DNA from: an uncultured Lachnospiraceae bacterium
Lineage (GTDB): Bacteria; Bacillota; Clostridia; Lachnospirales; Lachnospiraceae
Length of the DNA stretch: 33,166 nt
Direction of reading: 5' to 3'
Assembly (NCBI GenBank): GCA_947174185.1
Contig: CAMWHY010000019.1
Location: forward strand, 1-33,166
Of the stretch, positions 16,584-23,523 are shown one piece after another. The number at the start of each line of letters is the position of its first letter. Positions within the stretch are counted from its first letter, which is position 1. Both the position numbers and the translations under genes were made by a program. Under the pieces are notes generated by a model, which ran no database searches, was not told the origin of the DNA, and was given only the letters and a program-made list of their open reading frames with translations.

Positions 16584-16677
16584 GTTTACATAACCTGAAG
16601 TTTGAGCATCTATGTTCCAAAAATGATTTCATTTATGATGTTAGAACATAGATGCTCAAACGAAAAGTTATGTAAGC
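16584..16677. repeat. long intergenic hairpin
   Basis: TTTGAGCATCTATGTTC at 16601-16617 and its exact reverse complement at 16644-16660 give 17 perfect base pairs. The 26-nt loop holds its own small hairpin (AAATGA at 16621-16626, TCATTT at 16629-16634). Outside, TTACATAAC at 16586-16594 and GTTATGTAA at 16667-16675 add nine more pairs across an internal bulge. No T-run follows either arm, so it is not a plain terminator. It ends about 108 bp before the DHHW gene. Possible roles are a leader element, an mRNA barrier or a remnant of an insertion. Confidence 0.7.
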
Positions 16678-16784
16678 CGATCAAAAAGCGTTCAAAAGTA
16701 TTGCTTTAAAGAAACCGGACATCACAAGAGCGATTATAACTTAATTCAACTTTAATATGGCATATTTATGAGAGGATCGAAAAT

Positions 16785-17918
16785 ATGACAGAAAAGAAAA
16801 AATGGCATCTAGGGATACTGATATTTTTCCTGATGGTCATCGTGGTTGGAACAATGCTTAATCTATTGGAGTTTCTTAGGCGTTCCGAACCGGAGGGAAG
16901 GATGCGTGGACTGAATCAGCTGGTTACGGTGGAGGATGCCGCCATCAATGCCTGGGGCGGATTTCAGAGACTGCTTGGAAAACAGGCGGCATATGGTTCC
17001 ACATTTTATGAAGATGTCACTCTTTTGGAGAATGGTTATGCCACAATGGCAGATCGCGATCCAAGCTACGCGGCGGCAGTGGAAGGCGCTGAGGGAGCTT
17101 ATGCTCTGGCACAGGAGATCGGAGCGGAGTTTTTGTATGTACAGACGCCGGCAAAGCAGAGATATGAAGAAGAATTCCCGTCGGGTGTTATCAATTATTC
17201 TATGAGCAAGCATGAAGGCGCAGTCAGCAGTTTAAGACAGGCGGGCGTCCCGCTGATCGATATGCGGGAAGTATTGGAGCAGAGCGGGACAGATTGGTAT
17301 GATTATTTTTATCAGTCAGACCATCACTGGCGGAATAATGCGGCATTTCTTGCATATCAGGAAATCTGCGGCTTTATGGAGGAATGCGGCATGCCCATCA
17401 ATCAGGAATATCTGGAAGAATCACAATATGAGAAGATACTGTATGAAGATGTGTTTTTAGGCACTCATGCCAGAATGGCGGGAACGCTATATGCGGGACT
17501 GGATGATTATGAATTGTGGCTGCCCTTATTTGATACGGCATTTACGCTGGATGTGGCATCTCAGGGGATCCATCTGGAGGGTAACTTTGAGGATTGCTTT
17601 GTTCATTATGAGAATCTGGATCATCCTAGTTTTGATTATTATGCATATTATGCGTATTTAAAAGAGGACTTTGACTGCTTTGAGATCGTCAATCAAAACA
17701 ATCCCGAAGGGGCGCATGTGCTGATTGTCAGGGATTCCAGTGCGGTGCCGGTATCGGTATTTCTGGCAGAACAGTGTTCTGAGCTGGATATTCTGGATCT
17801 CAGATATTCCGGTGATCAGGATATGATCTCGTATATTAGGAAGCAGCAGCCGGATTTGATCTTATATATCTTTGGACCGGGGTATCTTGGCAATGAAGGG
17901 GCGATGATACTAAGATAA
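16785..17918 (+). CDS. DHHW/AlgX-AlgJ-like SGNH acyltransferase partner
   Basis: The 377-residue protein has an N-terminal membrane anchor (about residues 9-27) and an extracellular domain. The domain carries the family-defining SDHHW at 178-182, embedded in WYDYFYQSDHHWRNNAAF, and a second conserved block, VLIVRDSSAVPVSVFLAEQ, near residue 310. In AlgJ/AlgX-type proteins the Asp-His pair of DHHW and a Ser in the other block form the catalytic triad that puts acetyl groups on a polymer. Here SS follows RD, so a nucleophile is available. AGAGGATC lies before ATG 16785. It most likely works with the MBOAT protein upstream. The gene is bracketed by inverted copies of the structured repeat, an unusual setting for it. 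Confidence 0.82.
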   Translation: MTEKKKWHLGILIFFLMVIVVGTMLNLLEFLRRSEPEGRMRGLNQLVTVEDAAINAWGGFQRLLGKQAAYGSTFYEDVTLLENGYATMADRDPSYAAAVEGAEGAYALAQEIGAEFLYVQTPAKQRYEEEFPSGVINYSMSKHEGAVSSLRQAGVPLIDMREVLEQSGTDWYDYFYQSDHHWRNNAAFLAYQEICGFMEECGMPINQEYLEESQYEKILYEDVFLGTHARMAGTLYAGLDDYELWLPLFDTAFTLDVASQGIHLEGNFEDCFVHYENLDHPSFDYYAYYAYLKEDFDCFEIVNQNNPEGAHVLIVRDSSAVPVSVFLAEQCSELDILDLRYSGDQDMISYIRKQQPDLILYIFGPGYLGNEGAMILR

Positions 17919-17920
17919 AT

Positions 17921-17970
17921 GCATACGAATTTGCAAAGGAATATGCAGCTTTGCAGCGAAAATTCGATGC
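17921..17970 (+). repeat. imperfect hairpin directly after the DHHW gene
   Basis: Paired segments are GCAT 17921-17924 with ATGC 17967-17970, CGAATTT 17926-17932 with AAATTCG 17960-17966, and GCAAAG 17933-17938 with CTTTGC 17949-17954. One base is bulged on the left and five on the right. It begins two bases after the stop codon. There is no T-tract behind it, so it may protect the mRNA 3' end rather than terminate. Confidence 0.5.
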
Positions 17971-18005
17971 TGGAAATACTTTCGTCAGCATTTCTCTATA
18001 AATCA

Positions 18006-18147
18006 GTTGTGCAATATAGACAATATCACACGCCGGGTGCTTGTGCACTCGCCGGCACTTAGATGCCGTTCTTTGGCATCTTATGTGCCGTTGCGAAGTG
18101 CACGCAGCGGAAGCGTGCCCGGCGGTGATATGTCTATGTTGCGCAAC
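18006..18147 (-). repeat. 142-nt palindromic structured repeat, copy 2 (inverted)
   Basis: This is the reverse-orientation copy of the element at 16329-16470, of the same length and with the same ends: 18006-18029 begins GTTGTGCAATATAGAC, and 18125-18147 ends GTTGCGCAAC. Where it differs from copy 1 inside stems, both sides of the pair change together. C18034-G18121 replaces A16356-T16442; C18101-G18045 replaces A16376-T16431; T18099-A18047 replaces G16378-C16429. The similarity continues weakly for about 20 bp beyond its right end. It sits 87 bp after the DHHW gene and 81 bp before the phosphoesterase gene. Confidence 0.85.
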
Positions 18148-18151
18148 GGAA

Positions 18152-18181
18152 GTTAGCGAAAATAAAGTTAGCGAAAATAAA
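18152..18181 (+). repeat. 15-bp tandem direct repeat
   Basis: GTTAGCGAAAATAAA occurs twice without a gap (18152-18166 and 18167-18181), followed by GTTTCGC. It abuts the end of structured-repeat copy 2. A degraded single version of the unit can be seen next to copy 1 on the other strand (around 16308-16326). It may mark the border of the element or a slippage event at insertion. The rest of the 310-bp gap 17919-18228 holds only this, the hairpin at 17921 and the repeat copy. Confidence 0.6.
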
Positions 18182-18228
18182 GTTTCGCAGATGCTTAATA
18201 GTGAGATGATATTGTGAGGGGGATTCCG

Positions 18229-19080
18229 ATGACATCCGAAACTGCAAAGAATTTTTTCAGCAGGCGGAAGAAATGGCTTTACTGGGGTGGGATCATTGTG
18301 GCGCTTTTATGCTTCTTCTACTATGAAAACCGCCATCTTGTTGTGACGGAATTTACATATGTCAATGAGTCTGCCGAAAATTTTCCGGACGGATACCGGA
18401 TCGTTCAGATTTCCGATCTGCATAATGCGGTTTTTGGCAGGAATCAACGGGCTCTGATGGATAGAATTACGGAATTGGCACCCGATATGGTTGTAATCAC
18501 AGGAGATATCGTTGACTCGAATCATACGGACATAGATGTGGCGATAGATCTGGTGGTTCAGCTAGTGGGACTGTGCCCCGTATATTACGTAACCGGAAAC
18601 CATGAATACTGGCTGGATGAGGGCGACAGACGGAGGCTGTTTGAGGAAATGGAACAGGCGGGCGCTATCCTCCTGTTTAATGAAGCGGTTACTGTAAACG
18701 CTTCCGGCGGGACATTTGATCTGATCGGATTGGATGACAAGAGTCTTGCCGACGACACGCTTAAGGCACTTTTAAGTGAATGTAACAGTGAAACGCTGAA
18801 TATCGTTCTTGCCCACGAGCCGCAGTACATAGAAAATTACGCTGTGGCAGACGCCGATCTGGTTTTATGCGGACATGCCCACGGCGGTCAGTTTATTTTA
18901 CCGTTGATTGGACCGGTTGTTGCACCGGATCAGGGGTTTTTCCCCCAATATACATCCGGGGCATACCGTATGGAGGATACGACCATGTTTGTCAGTAGAG
19001 GGCTGGGTAACAGCATTATTCCTGTCAGATTGTTTAATGATCCCGAAGTGGTATGCATTGATCTGGCGGCAGGGCATTAG
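18229..19080 (+). CDS. membrane-anchored metallophosphoesterase (YkuE/YaeI-like)
   Basis: From ATG 18229 (AGGGGGA five bases upstream; a GTG at 18214 is inside that site) the protein has 283 residues. One membrane helix at about 16-32 precedes a calcineurin-type phosphoesterase domain. All metal motifs are present: D63-x-H65 in ISDLHN, GDIVD (Asp93), GNHEY (Asn124-His125), AHEPQ (His196) and GHAHGG (His216, His218). Relatives hydrolyse phospho-lipids or phosphodiesters at the membrane. In a polysaccharide locus a role in recycling or trimming lipid-linked phosphates is possible but unproven. The domain probably faces outward, judged from the positively charged N-terminus before the helix. It is separated from the pse operon by a strong promoter. 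Confidence 0.88.
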   Translation: MTSETAKNFFSRRKKWLYWGGIIVALLCFFYYENRHLVVTEFTYVNESAENFPDGYRIVQISDLHNAVFGRNQRALMDRITELAPDMVVITGDIVDSNHTDIDVAIDLVVQLVGLCPVYYVTGNHEYWLDEGDRRRLFEEMEQAGAILLFNEAVTVNASGGTFDLIGLDDKSLADDTLKALLSECNSETLNIVLAHEPQYIENYAVADADLVLCGHAHGGQFILPLIGPVVAPDQGFFPQYTSGAYRMEDTTMFVSRGLGNSIIPVRLFNDPEVVCIDLAAGH

Positions 19081-19129
19081 CCGGTCTGGCATTGCCGATA
19101 AGGCGTATCTGTAGTATTATGGCTTATTT

Positions 19130-19158
19130 TTGACAGTCTCTTTAAAAAAGAATATAAT
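19130..19158 (+). promoter_or_regulatory. perfect consensus sigma-A promoter of the pse operon
   Basis: TTGACA at 19130-19135, a 17-bp spacer rich in A/T, and TATAAT at 19153-19158 match the consensus exactly. The expected start is near 19165, leaving a leader of about 80 nt to the pseB start at 19245. Inside the leader, TGATAA and TTATCA around 19182-19203 form a 6-bp inverted repeat with a 10-nt centre, a possible operator or small hairpin. All genes to about 28104 run in one direction with overlaps or short gaps, so this is likely their main promoter. Confidence 0.88.
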
Positions 19159-19244
19159 AAATTCAATTGTGCAATAATCTTTGATAAGGAATCATTGTTA
19201 TCATAAGAAAAAGAGTGAAAAATGAGAGAAAGGAAACCAAACCC

Positions 19245-20240
19245 ATGTTAAATGATAAGACGATCCTGATTACCGGAGGAACCGGTTCTTTCGGAAAAGC
19301 TTTTACCAGATATGCGCTGACCCATTATCAGCCGAAGAAGATCATTATCTATTCCAGAGACGAATTTAAACAGTTTATTATGCAGAATGAGTTTAAGGAA
19401 TATAAGGATAAACTGCGTTTCTTTATTGGGGATGTCCGGGATGTGGAACGTTTAAGACGCGCCCTTAACGGTGTGGATTATGTCATTCATGCGGCAGCCT
19501 TAAAGCAGGTGCCGGCGTGTGAGTATAATCCCAATGAAGCGATCAAGACCAATATTCATGGCGCTATGAATCTGATCGAGGCGGCGCTTGACTGTGACGT
19601 AAAGAAGGTAGTTGCACTTTCTACGGACAAGGCGGTCAATCCGGTCAATCTGTATGGCGGTACAAAACTGGTGTCCGATAAATTATTTATTGCTGCCAAT
19701 GCTTATGCAGGCGCACAGGATATTAATTTTTCCATTGTCAGATATGGCAATGTGGCAGGAAGCCGCGGTTCGGTCATTCCTTTCTTTCAAAATATTATTA
19801 ATAACGGCGGTAAGGAACTGCCAATCACGGATTACCGCATGACAAGATTCTGGATTTCCTTGACCCAGGGTGTAGAACTTGTAATCAAGGCGTTAGAAGA
19901 AGCAAAAGGCGGCGAGACCTTTATTTCCAAGATCCCTTCCTTTAAGGTTACAGATCTTGCACAGGCGATGCTGCCAGGCTGTGAGATGCCGGAGGTCGGT
20001 ATTCGTGAAGGAGAAAAGCTGCATGAGATCATGGTTACGGTAGAGGATTCTATGACCACCTATGAATATGACAAGCATTTTATCGTATATCCTCAGATGG
20101 TATGGAGTGAGCGCAAGAAACCGAACCCTTCCGGTAAGAAGGTGGCGGAAGGATTTTCTTACACTTCAGGCAATAATACGGAGTGGCTGAGCGTAGAACA
20201 GATCAAAGAATTGTTAAAGACGTTAGATCTGGAGAAATAA
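19245..20240 (+). CDS. pseB: UDP-N-acetylglucosamine 4,6-dehydratase (inverting), PseB
   Basis: PseB carries out the first step of CMP-pseudaminic acid synthesis: dehydration at C4/C6 and inversion at C5 of UDP-GlcNAc. From ATG 19245 (AAAGGAA ten bases upstream; a GTG at 19215 has no site) it has 331 residues, usual for the family. Seen in the sequence are the NADP motif GGTGSFGKAF (11-20), IYSRDEFKQ, GDVRD and AALKQVPACEYNP. The catalytic stretch is STDKAVNPVNLYGGTK with Thr127, Asp128, Lys129, Tyr137 and Lys141. This residue set separates it from epimerases and from the membrane-bound CapD/WbpM type. The expected next enzyme, the aminotransferase PseC, is not encoded after it. Confidence 0.92.
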   Translation: MLNDKTILITGGTGSFGKAFTRYALTHYQPKKIIIYSRDEFKQFIMQNEFKEYKDKLRFFIGDVRDVERLRRALNGVDYVIHAAALKQVPACEYNPNEAIKTNIHGAMNLIEAALDCDVKKVVALSTDKAVNPVNLYGGTKLVSDKLFIAANAYAGAQDINFSIVRYGNVAGSRGSVIPFFQNIINNGGKELPITDYRMTRFWISLTQGVELVIKALEEAKGGETFISKIPSFKVTDLAQAMLPGCEMPEVGIREGEKLHEIMVTVEDSMTTYEYDKHFIVYPQMVWSERKKPNPSGKKVAEGFSYTSGNNTEWLSVEQIKELLKTLDLEK

Positions 20241-20309
20241 GAGATATCATACCAGAAATAGGAAGCTTATCATGTTAGAGAAAGAAGGGTAACAGGAGTA
20301 ATTGGTAAT

Positions 20310-21392
20310 ATGGATAGTCATAGATTGAATAACAATCATAGTTTAAAAATCAACCAACGGTTCATTGGCGACGGACATCCTGCCTACCTGATTGCGGAGA
20401 TGTCTGCAAACCATGCACAAGATAAGACCCGTGCGCTGGAGATCATCCATGCGGCAAAAGAGGCAGGCGCCGACTGCATCAAGATCCAGACCTATACCGC
20501 AGATACCATTACCCTTGACTGCAGAAATTCCTATTTTACTTTTGAAGGCGATGCATGGAAAGGAGAGAATCTCCATGACCTGTATGCCAAAGCATATACT
20601 CCCTGGGAATGGCAGCCGGAGTTAAAAGAAGAAGCGGATAAGATCGGGATAGACTTTTTTTCTACGCCCTTTGATCCCACAGCGGTGGATTTTTTGGAAC
20701 AGATGAACGTTTCCTTTTATAAGATTGCATCCTTTGAGGTTGTGGATATCCCATTGATCAAAAAAACGGCGGCAACCGGAAAGCCGATTATTATGTCGGT
20801 AGGTATGGCGACGATTCAGGAGATTGAAGAAGCAGTGGCTGCAGTGCATTCCATGGGCAATGACCAGCTTGCTTTATTAAAATGCAGCAGTTCTTATCCG
20901 GCGATTCCGGCACACATGAATCTGAAGACGATCCCGGATATGAAGGAAAGATTTCAAGTTCCCATTGGACTTTCGGATCATTCCATGGGAAGCGTTGCCG
21001 CAGTGACGGCAGTTGCTTTGGGAGCAAATATTATTGAGAAACATTTCTGCCTTGGAAGAGAGATCGAAAATCCCGATTCTGCATTTTCCATGGAACCGGA
21101 AGAGTACCGGAAGATGGTGGAAGAGATCAGGCAGGCAGAAAGGGCGATGGGTACTGTTAGTTATGAGCTTTCGGCAGAGGAAGAAAGCAGCCGGAATACC
21201 AGAAAGTCTATTTTTGTATCGGCTGATATTGCGAAGGGCGAGAAGATAACGCCGGAGAATATCCGGGTGGTCAGACCGGCTTACGGCATGGAGCCAAAGT
21301 ATTATGAAGAAGTACTAGGCAGGCGGGCAAAAGTGGAACTTGCATTTGGAACACCGCTTAGCTGGGAGCTGTTGGAAACGGCGGACAGCTGA
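20310..21392 (+). CDS. pseI: pseudaminic acid synthase
   Basis: This 360-residue NeuB-family enzyme condenses phosphoenolpyruvate with 2,4-diacetamido-2,4,6-trideoxy-L-altrose to form pseudaminic acid. It has LIAEMSANHAQDKTRALEII, GADCIKIQTYTADTITLDC and EAYTPWEWQPEL, wording typical of PseI rather than of the sialic acid (NeuB) or legionaminic acid (LegI) versions. The TIM-barrel motifs FDPTAVDFLE, YKIASFEV, CSSSYPA and GLSDHSMG follow, with the metal-ligand His in EKHFCL. The C-terminal SAF (antifreeze-like) domain covers about residues 290-355. AGGAG at 20294-20298 lies before the ATG. It follows pseB after 69 nt. Confidence 0.94.
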   Translation: MDSHRLNNNHSLKINQRFIGDGHPAYLIAEMSANHAQDKTRALEIIHAAKEAGADCIKIQTYTADTITLDCRNSYFTFEGDAWKGENLHDLYAKAYTPWEWQPELKEEADKIGIDFFSTPFDPTAVDFLEQMNVSFYKIASFEVVDIPLIKKTAATGKPIIMSVGMATIQEIEEAVAAVHSMGNDQLALLKCSSSYPAIPAHMNLKTIPDMKERFQVPIGLSDHSMGSVAAVTAVALGANIIEKHFCLGREIENPDSAFSMEPEEYRKMVEEIRQAERAMGTVSYELSAEEESSRNTRKSIFVSADIAKGEKITPENIRVVRPAYGMEPKYYEEVLGRRAKVELAFGTPLSWELLETADS

Positions 21393-21434
21393 TGAGTCTG
21401 GCGTATGTGTTATATAAGGGGAATATAAAATCAG

Positions 21435-22487
21435 ATGACTTTGTATATCAGAACAGAAGCCAATCGCGTCACAGCCACCGGACATATGATGCGGTGTCTG
21501 GCGATCGCTGATGCGGCTGCTGAAAAAGGGATTCGGACAGTATTTATTGTAGCGGAAGAAGGCTCGGAGAAATTTCCGCAGGAGCGGGGATATGAGACGA
21601 TCTGTCTGGGACGCCGGTGGGATGATTTTGCCGGGGAGATTTCTGTGATGGAGAGGCTGATCATCGACCGGCACGTGGAGATGATGCTGATCGACAGCTA
21701 TTTTGTCTCTGAGGATTATATGAAGGCTGTAACCAAAATGACAAGGACCGCATATATTGATGATCTGCATGCAGCGATCTGGTCATGCAGTATTCTCATT
21801 GATTATGCGGTCTATTATGATTTGTTTGACTATCGGAAGGAATACCCGGATACAAAACTACTGCTGGGCTGTAAATTTGCGCCACTGCGTAAGGAGTTTA
21901 AGAATCTGCCTGCGAAGCAGATCAGACAGGCTGTGAAAAAGGTGCTGGTGGTGACCGGAGGGACAGACGAGTATCATTTTATGAGGCAGTTTACTGAGGC
22001 ATTGCTGTCGCAGCGCAGTCTGTTTGCCGGGGTGGAGTTTACGCTGATCTGCGGAGCATTTAACCGGGAGATAGAGGAGATCAGAAGACTTTCCGCAGAT
22101 TATATGGCGGAATCTGATGTCATGAGAATCAAGATCTATCCTTCGCTTCCCACGTTAAAGGATGCAATGCTGGAAACGGATCTTCTGATCACGGCGGGGG
22201 GCACGACGCTTTATGAAATGGCGGCATGTGGGACGCCCGGAATCTGTTTTAGCATGGCGGACAATCAGTTGGACAATGTCAAGGGGTTTGCGTCACGGGA
22301 TCTGGTTTGGTATGCAGGCGATATCAGAAAAGATTTCTCTTTTGACGGATTGATTCAGATAATGAAAGAACTGATGCAGGATTATGCGGCAAGGGCTGCT
22401 GTTTCCGAAAAACTGAGGGCTTTAGTAGATGGAAAGGGAGCGGAGAGGATCGTAGATGCAGTTATCCATTATCGTTCCGGTCTATAA
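21435..22487 (+). CDS. pseG: UDP-2,4-diacetamido-2,4,6-trideoxy-beta-L-altropyranose hydrolase, PseG
   Basis: PseG removes UDP from the diacetamido sugar before condensation by PseI. The 350-residue protein has the GT-B-like architecture of the family. The N-terminal loop ATGHMMRCLAIAD places the catalytic-type His at residue 17, though the first glycine of the usual G-x-G-H motif is Ala14. The C-terminal domain holds VVTGGTDEY, TAGGTTLYEMAACGTPGICFSMADNQLDN and KGAERI, matching nucleotide-binding sequences of PseG. AAGGGGAA lies before the ATG. Its last 32 nt are shared with the next gene in another frame. Its presence in a cluster with PseI-type synthase supports the pseudaminic rather than the legionaminic route. 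Confidence 0.9.
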   Translation: MTLYIRTEANRVTATGHMMRCLAIADAAAEKGIRTVFIVAEEGSEKFPQERGYETICLGRRWDDFAGEISVMERLIIDRHVEMMLIDSYFVSEDYMKAVTKMTRTAYIDDLHAAIWSCSILIDYAVYYDLFDYRKEYPDTKLLLGCKFAPLRKEFKNLPAKQIRQAVKKVLVVTGGTDEYHFMRQFTEALLSQRSLFAGVEFTLICGAFNREIEEIRRLSADYMAESDVMRIKIYPSLPTLKDAMLETDLLITAGGTTLYEMAACGTPGICFSMADNQLDNVKGFASRDLVWYAGDIRKDFSFDGLIQIMKELMQDYAARAAVSEKLRALVDGKGAERIVDAVIHYRSGL

Positions 22488-23502
22488 TATGACCGCGGAC
22501 CAGAAATTGAATCAGTGTCTTGATTCCCTGCTGTCGCAGACGATCTCGGATTATGAGATCATTGCGGTAGACGATGCGTCCACAGATGATTCCCTGAGAG
22601 TGCTCAGACAGTATGAGGAGAAATATCCGGGGCGTATTAAAGTCATTGCCAGTGAGAAGAATCACAGGCAGGGAGGCGCGAAAAACCGCGGCATCAAAGC
22701 TGCACAGGGTGAATGGATCGGATTTATTGACAGTGATGACTGGATCGCTCCTGATATGTATGAAAAGCTTATAACCAAAGCTGAGCAGACCGGCGCTGAT
22801 CTGGCAGGATGCGATTATTCCTATGTGAGCGGATATACGATGCAGCCCGGAAAGATTGTCGTCAATAACACTGCAGAACAGGCGGGCGTATTGGATGCGG
22901 AGAGACATAAGAAGCTGCTGCTTCGTCCCGGCAGTATGGTAGTTAAGATCTACCGCCGTCAGGTGATGATAGAGCATCATTTGGATTTCCCGGAGGATAT
23001 CTTTTATGAGGATAACTGTGCATCGCCGTTGTGGTCGCTTTATTTTACACATTTTGAACGGGTGGAGGAGCCGCTTTACTTTTACCGGATGCTTGAGGAT
23101 TCTACAACGCATTGTGTGACATGGGAACGTTGTCTGGATCGGATGAAGACGGGGGAACTTTTCCTGCAGGAGTGTAAAAAGCGTAACTTATATAATGCGT
23201 ATCGAGACGAGATAGAATACTGGTTCACGAAGATCTATTATGCGACAACCCTGTTTTCCTATATGTATTCCGGCAGACGCCAGAAACTGGCTAATACAGC
23301 GTTGCTGCGGAGGAAGATCAGAGAGTTTGTGCCGGATTTTCAGGACAATCCTTATTATAAGGATATGACGCCAACGGAGGATCAGAAATTGATCGCCATG
23401 CATATGCGGTCTAATTTCCTGTTTTTCTTATATTATAAATTATTATTTGGATACCGCAGATTGAGAAAAAAATTACAAACCGAATCAACAGATGGAAAAT
23501 AG
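22456..23502 (+). CDS. family 2 glycosyltransferase inside the pse operon
   Basis: A 348-residue GT2 enzyme of the EpsJ/CpsJ kind. It shows SIIVPVYNMTADQKLNQCLDSL, VDDASTDDS, GGAKNRGIKAAQGEWIGFIDSDDWI (DxD-type site) and a C-terminal half with DNCASPLWSLYF carrying the usual acidic D/E-D acceptor motif. A weakly hydrophobic, basic tail (FLFFLYYKLLFGYRRLRKKL) may touch the membrane. It overlaps pseG by 32 nt and precedes pseF by 21 nt. The position makes it a candidate for transferring a sugar next to, or possibly the nonulosonic acid itself. Known pseudaminyltransferases belong to other families, so this is only a hypothesis. Confidence 0.9.
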   Translation: MQLSIIVPVYNMTADQKLNQCLDSLLSQTISDYEIIAVDDASTDDSLRVLRQYEEKYPGRIKVIASEKNHRQGGAKNRGIKAAQGEWIGFIDSDDWIAPDMYEKLITKAEQTGADLAGCDYSYVSGYTMQPGKIVVNNTAEQAGVLDAERHKKLLLRPGSMVVKIYRRQVMIEHHLDFPEDIFYEDNCASPLWSLYFTHFERVEEPLYFYRMLEDSTTHCVTWERCLDRMKTGELFLQECKKRNLYNAYRDEIEYWFTKIYYATTLFSYMYSGRRQKLANTALLRRKIREFVPDFQDNPYYKDMTPTEDQKLIAMHMRSNFLFFLYYKLLFGYRRLRKKLQTESTDGK

Positions 23503-23523
23503 ATTGGATTGGGGAGATGAAAT

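Larger units (their letters stand above)
16268..16784. other. 517-bp intergenic region between the MBOAT and DHHW genes
   Basis: This gap contains no supported gene on either strand. It holds the structured repeat at 16329-16470 and the long hairpin at 16584-16677. The rest is AT-rich (16480-16580 and 16680-16784). I saw no convincing sigma-A promoter close to the DHHW gene: the TATAAC at 16735 lacks a -35. The gene may depend on read-through from the MBOAT operon despite the intervening structures. Confidence 0.7.

Noticed and set aside
19081-19129. Terminator between the phosphoesterase gene and the pse promoter
   Set aside because: I found only a three-pair GGC/GCC stem and no T-run directly behind it; the T-run at 19126-19131 belongs to the -35 region.
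19166-19177. TTGTGCAATA in the pseB leader as a third copy of the 142-nt repeat end
   Set aside because: Only about ten bases match the terminal repeat and the similarity stops at once on both sides, so chance is more likely.
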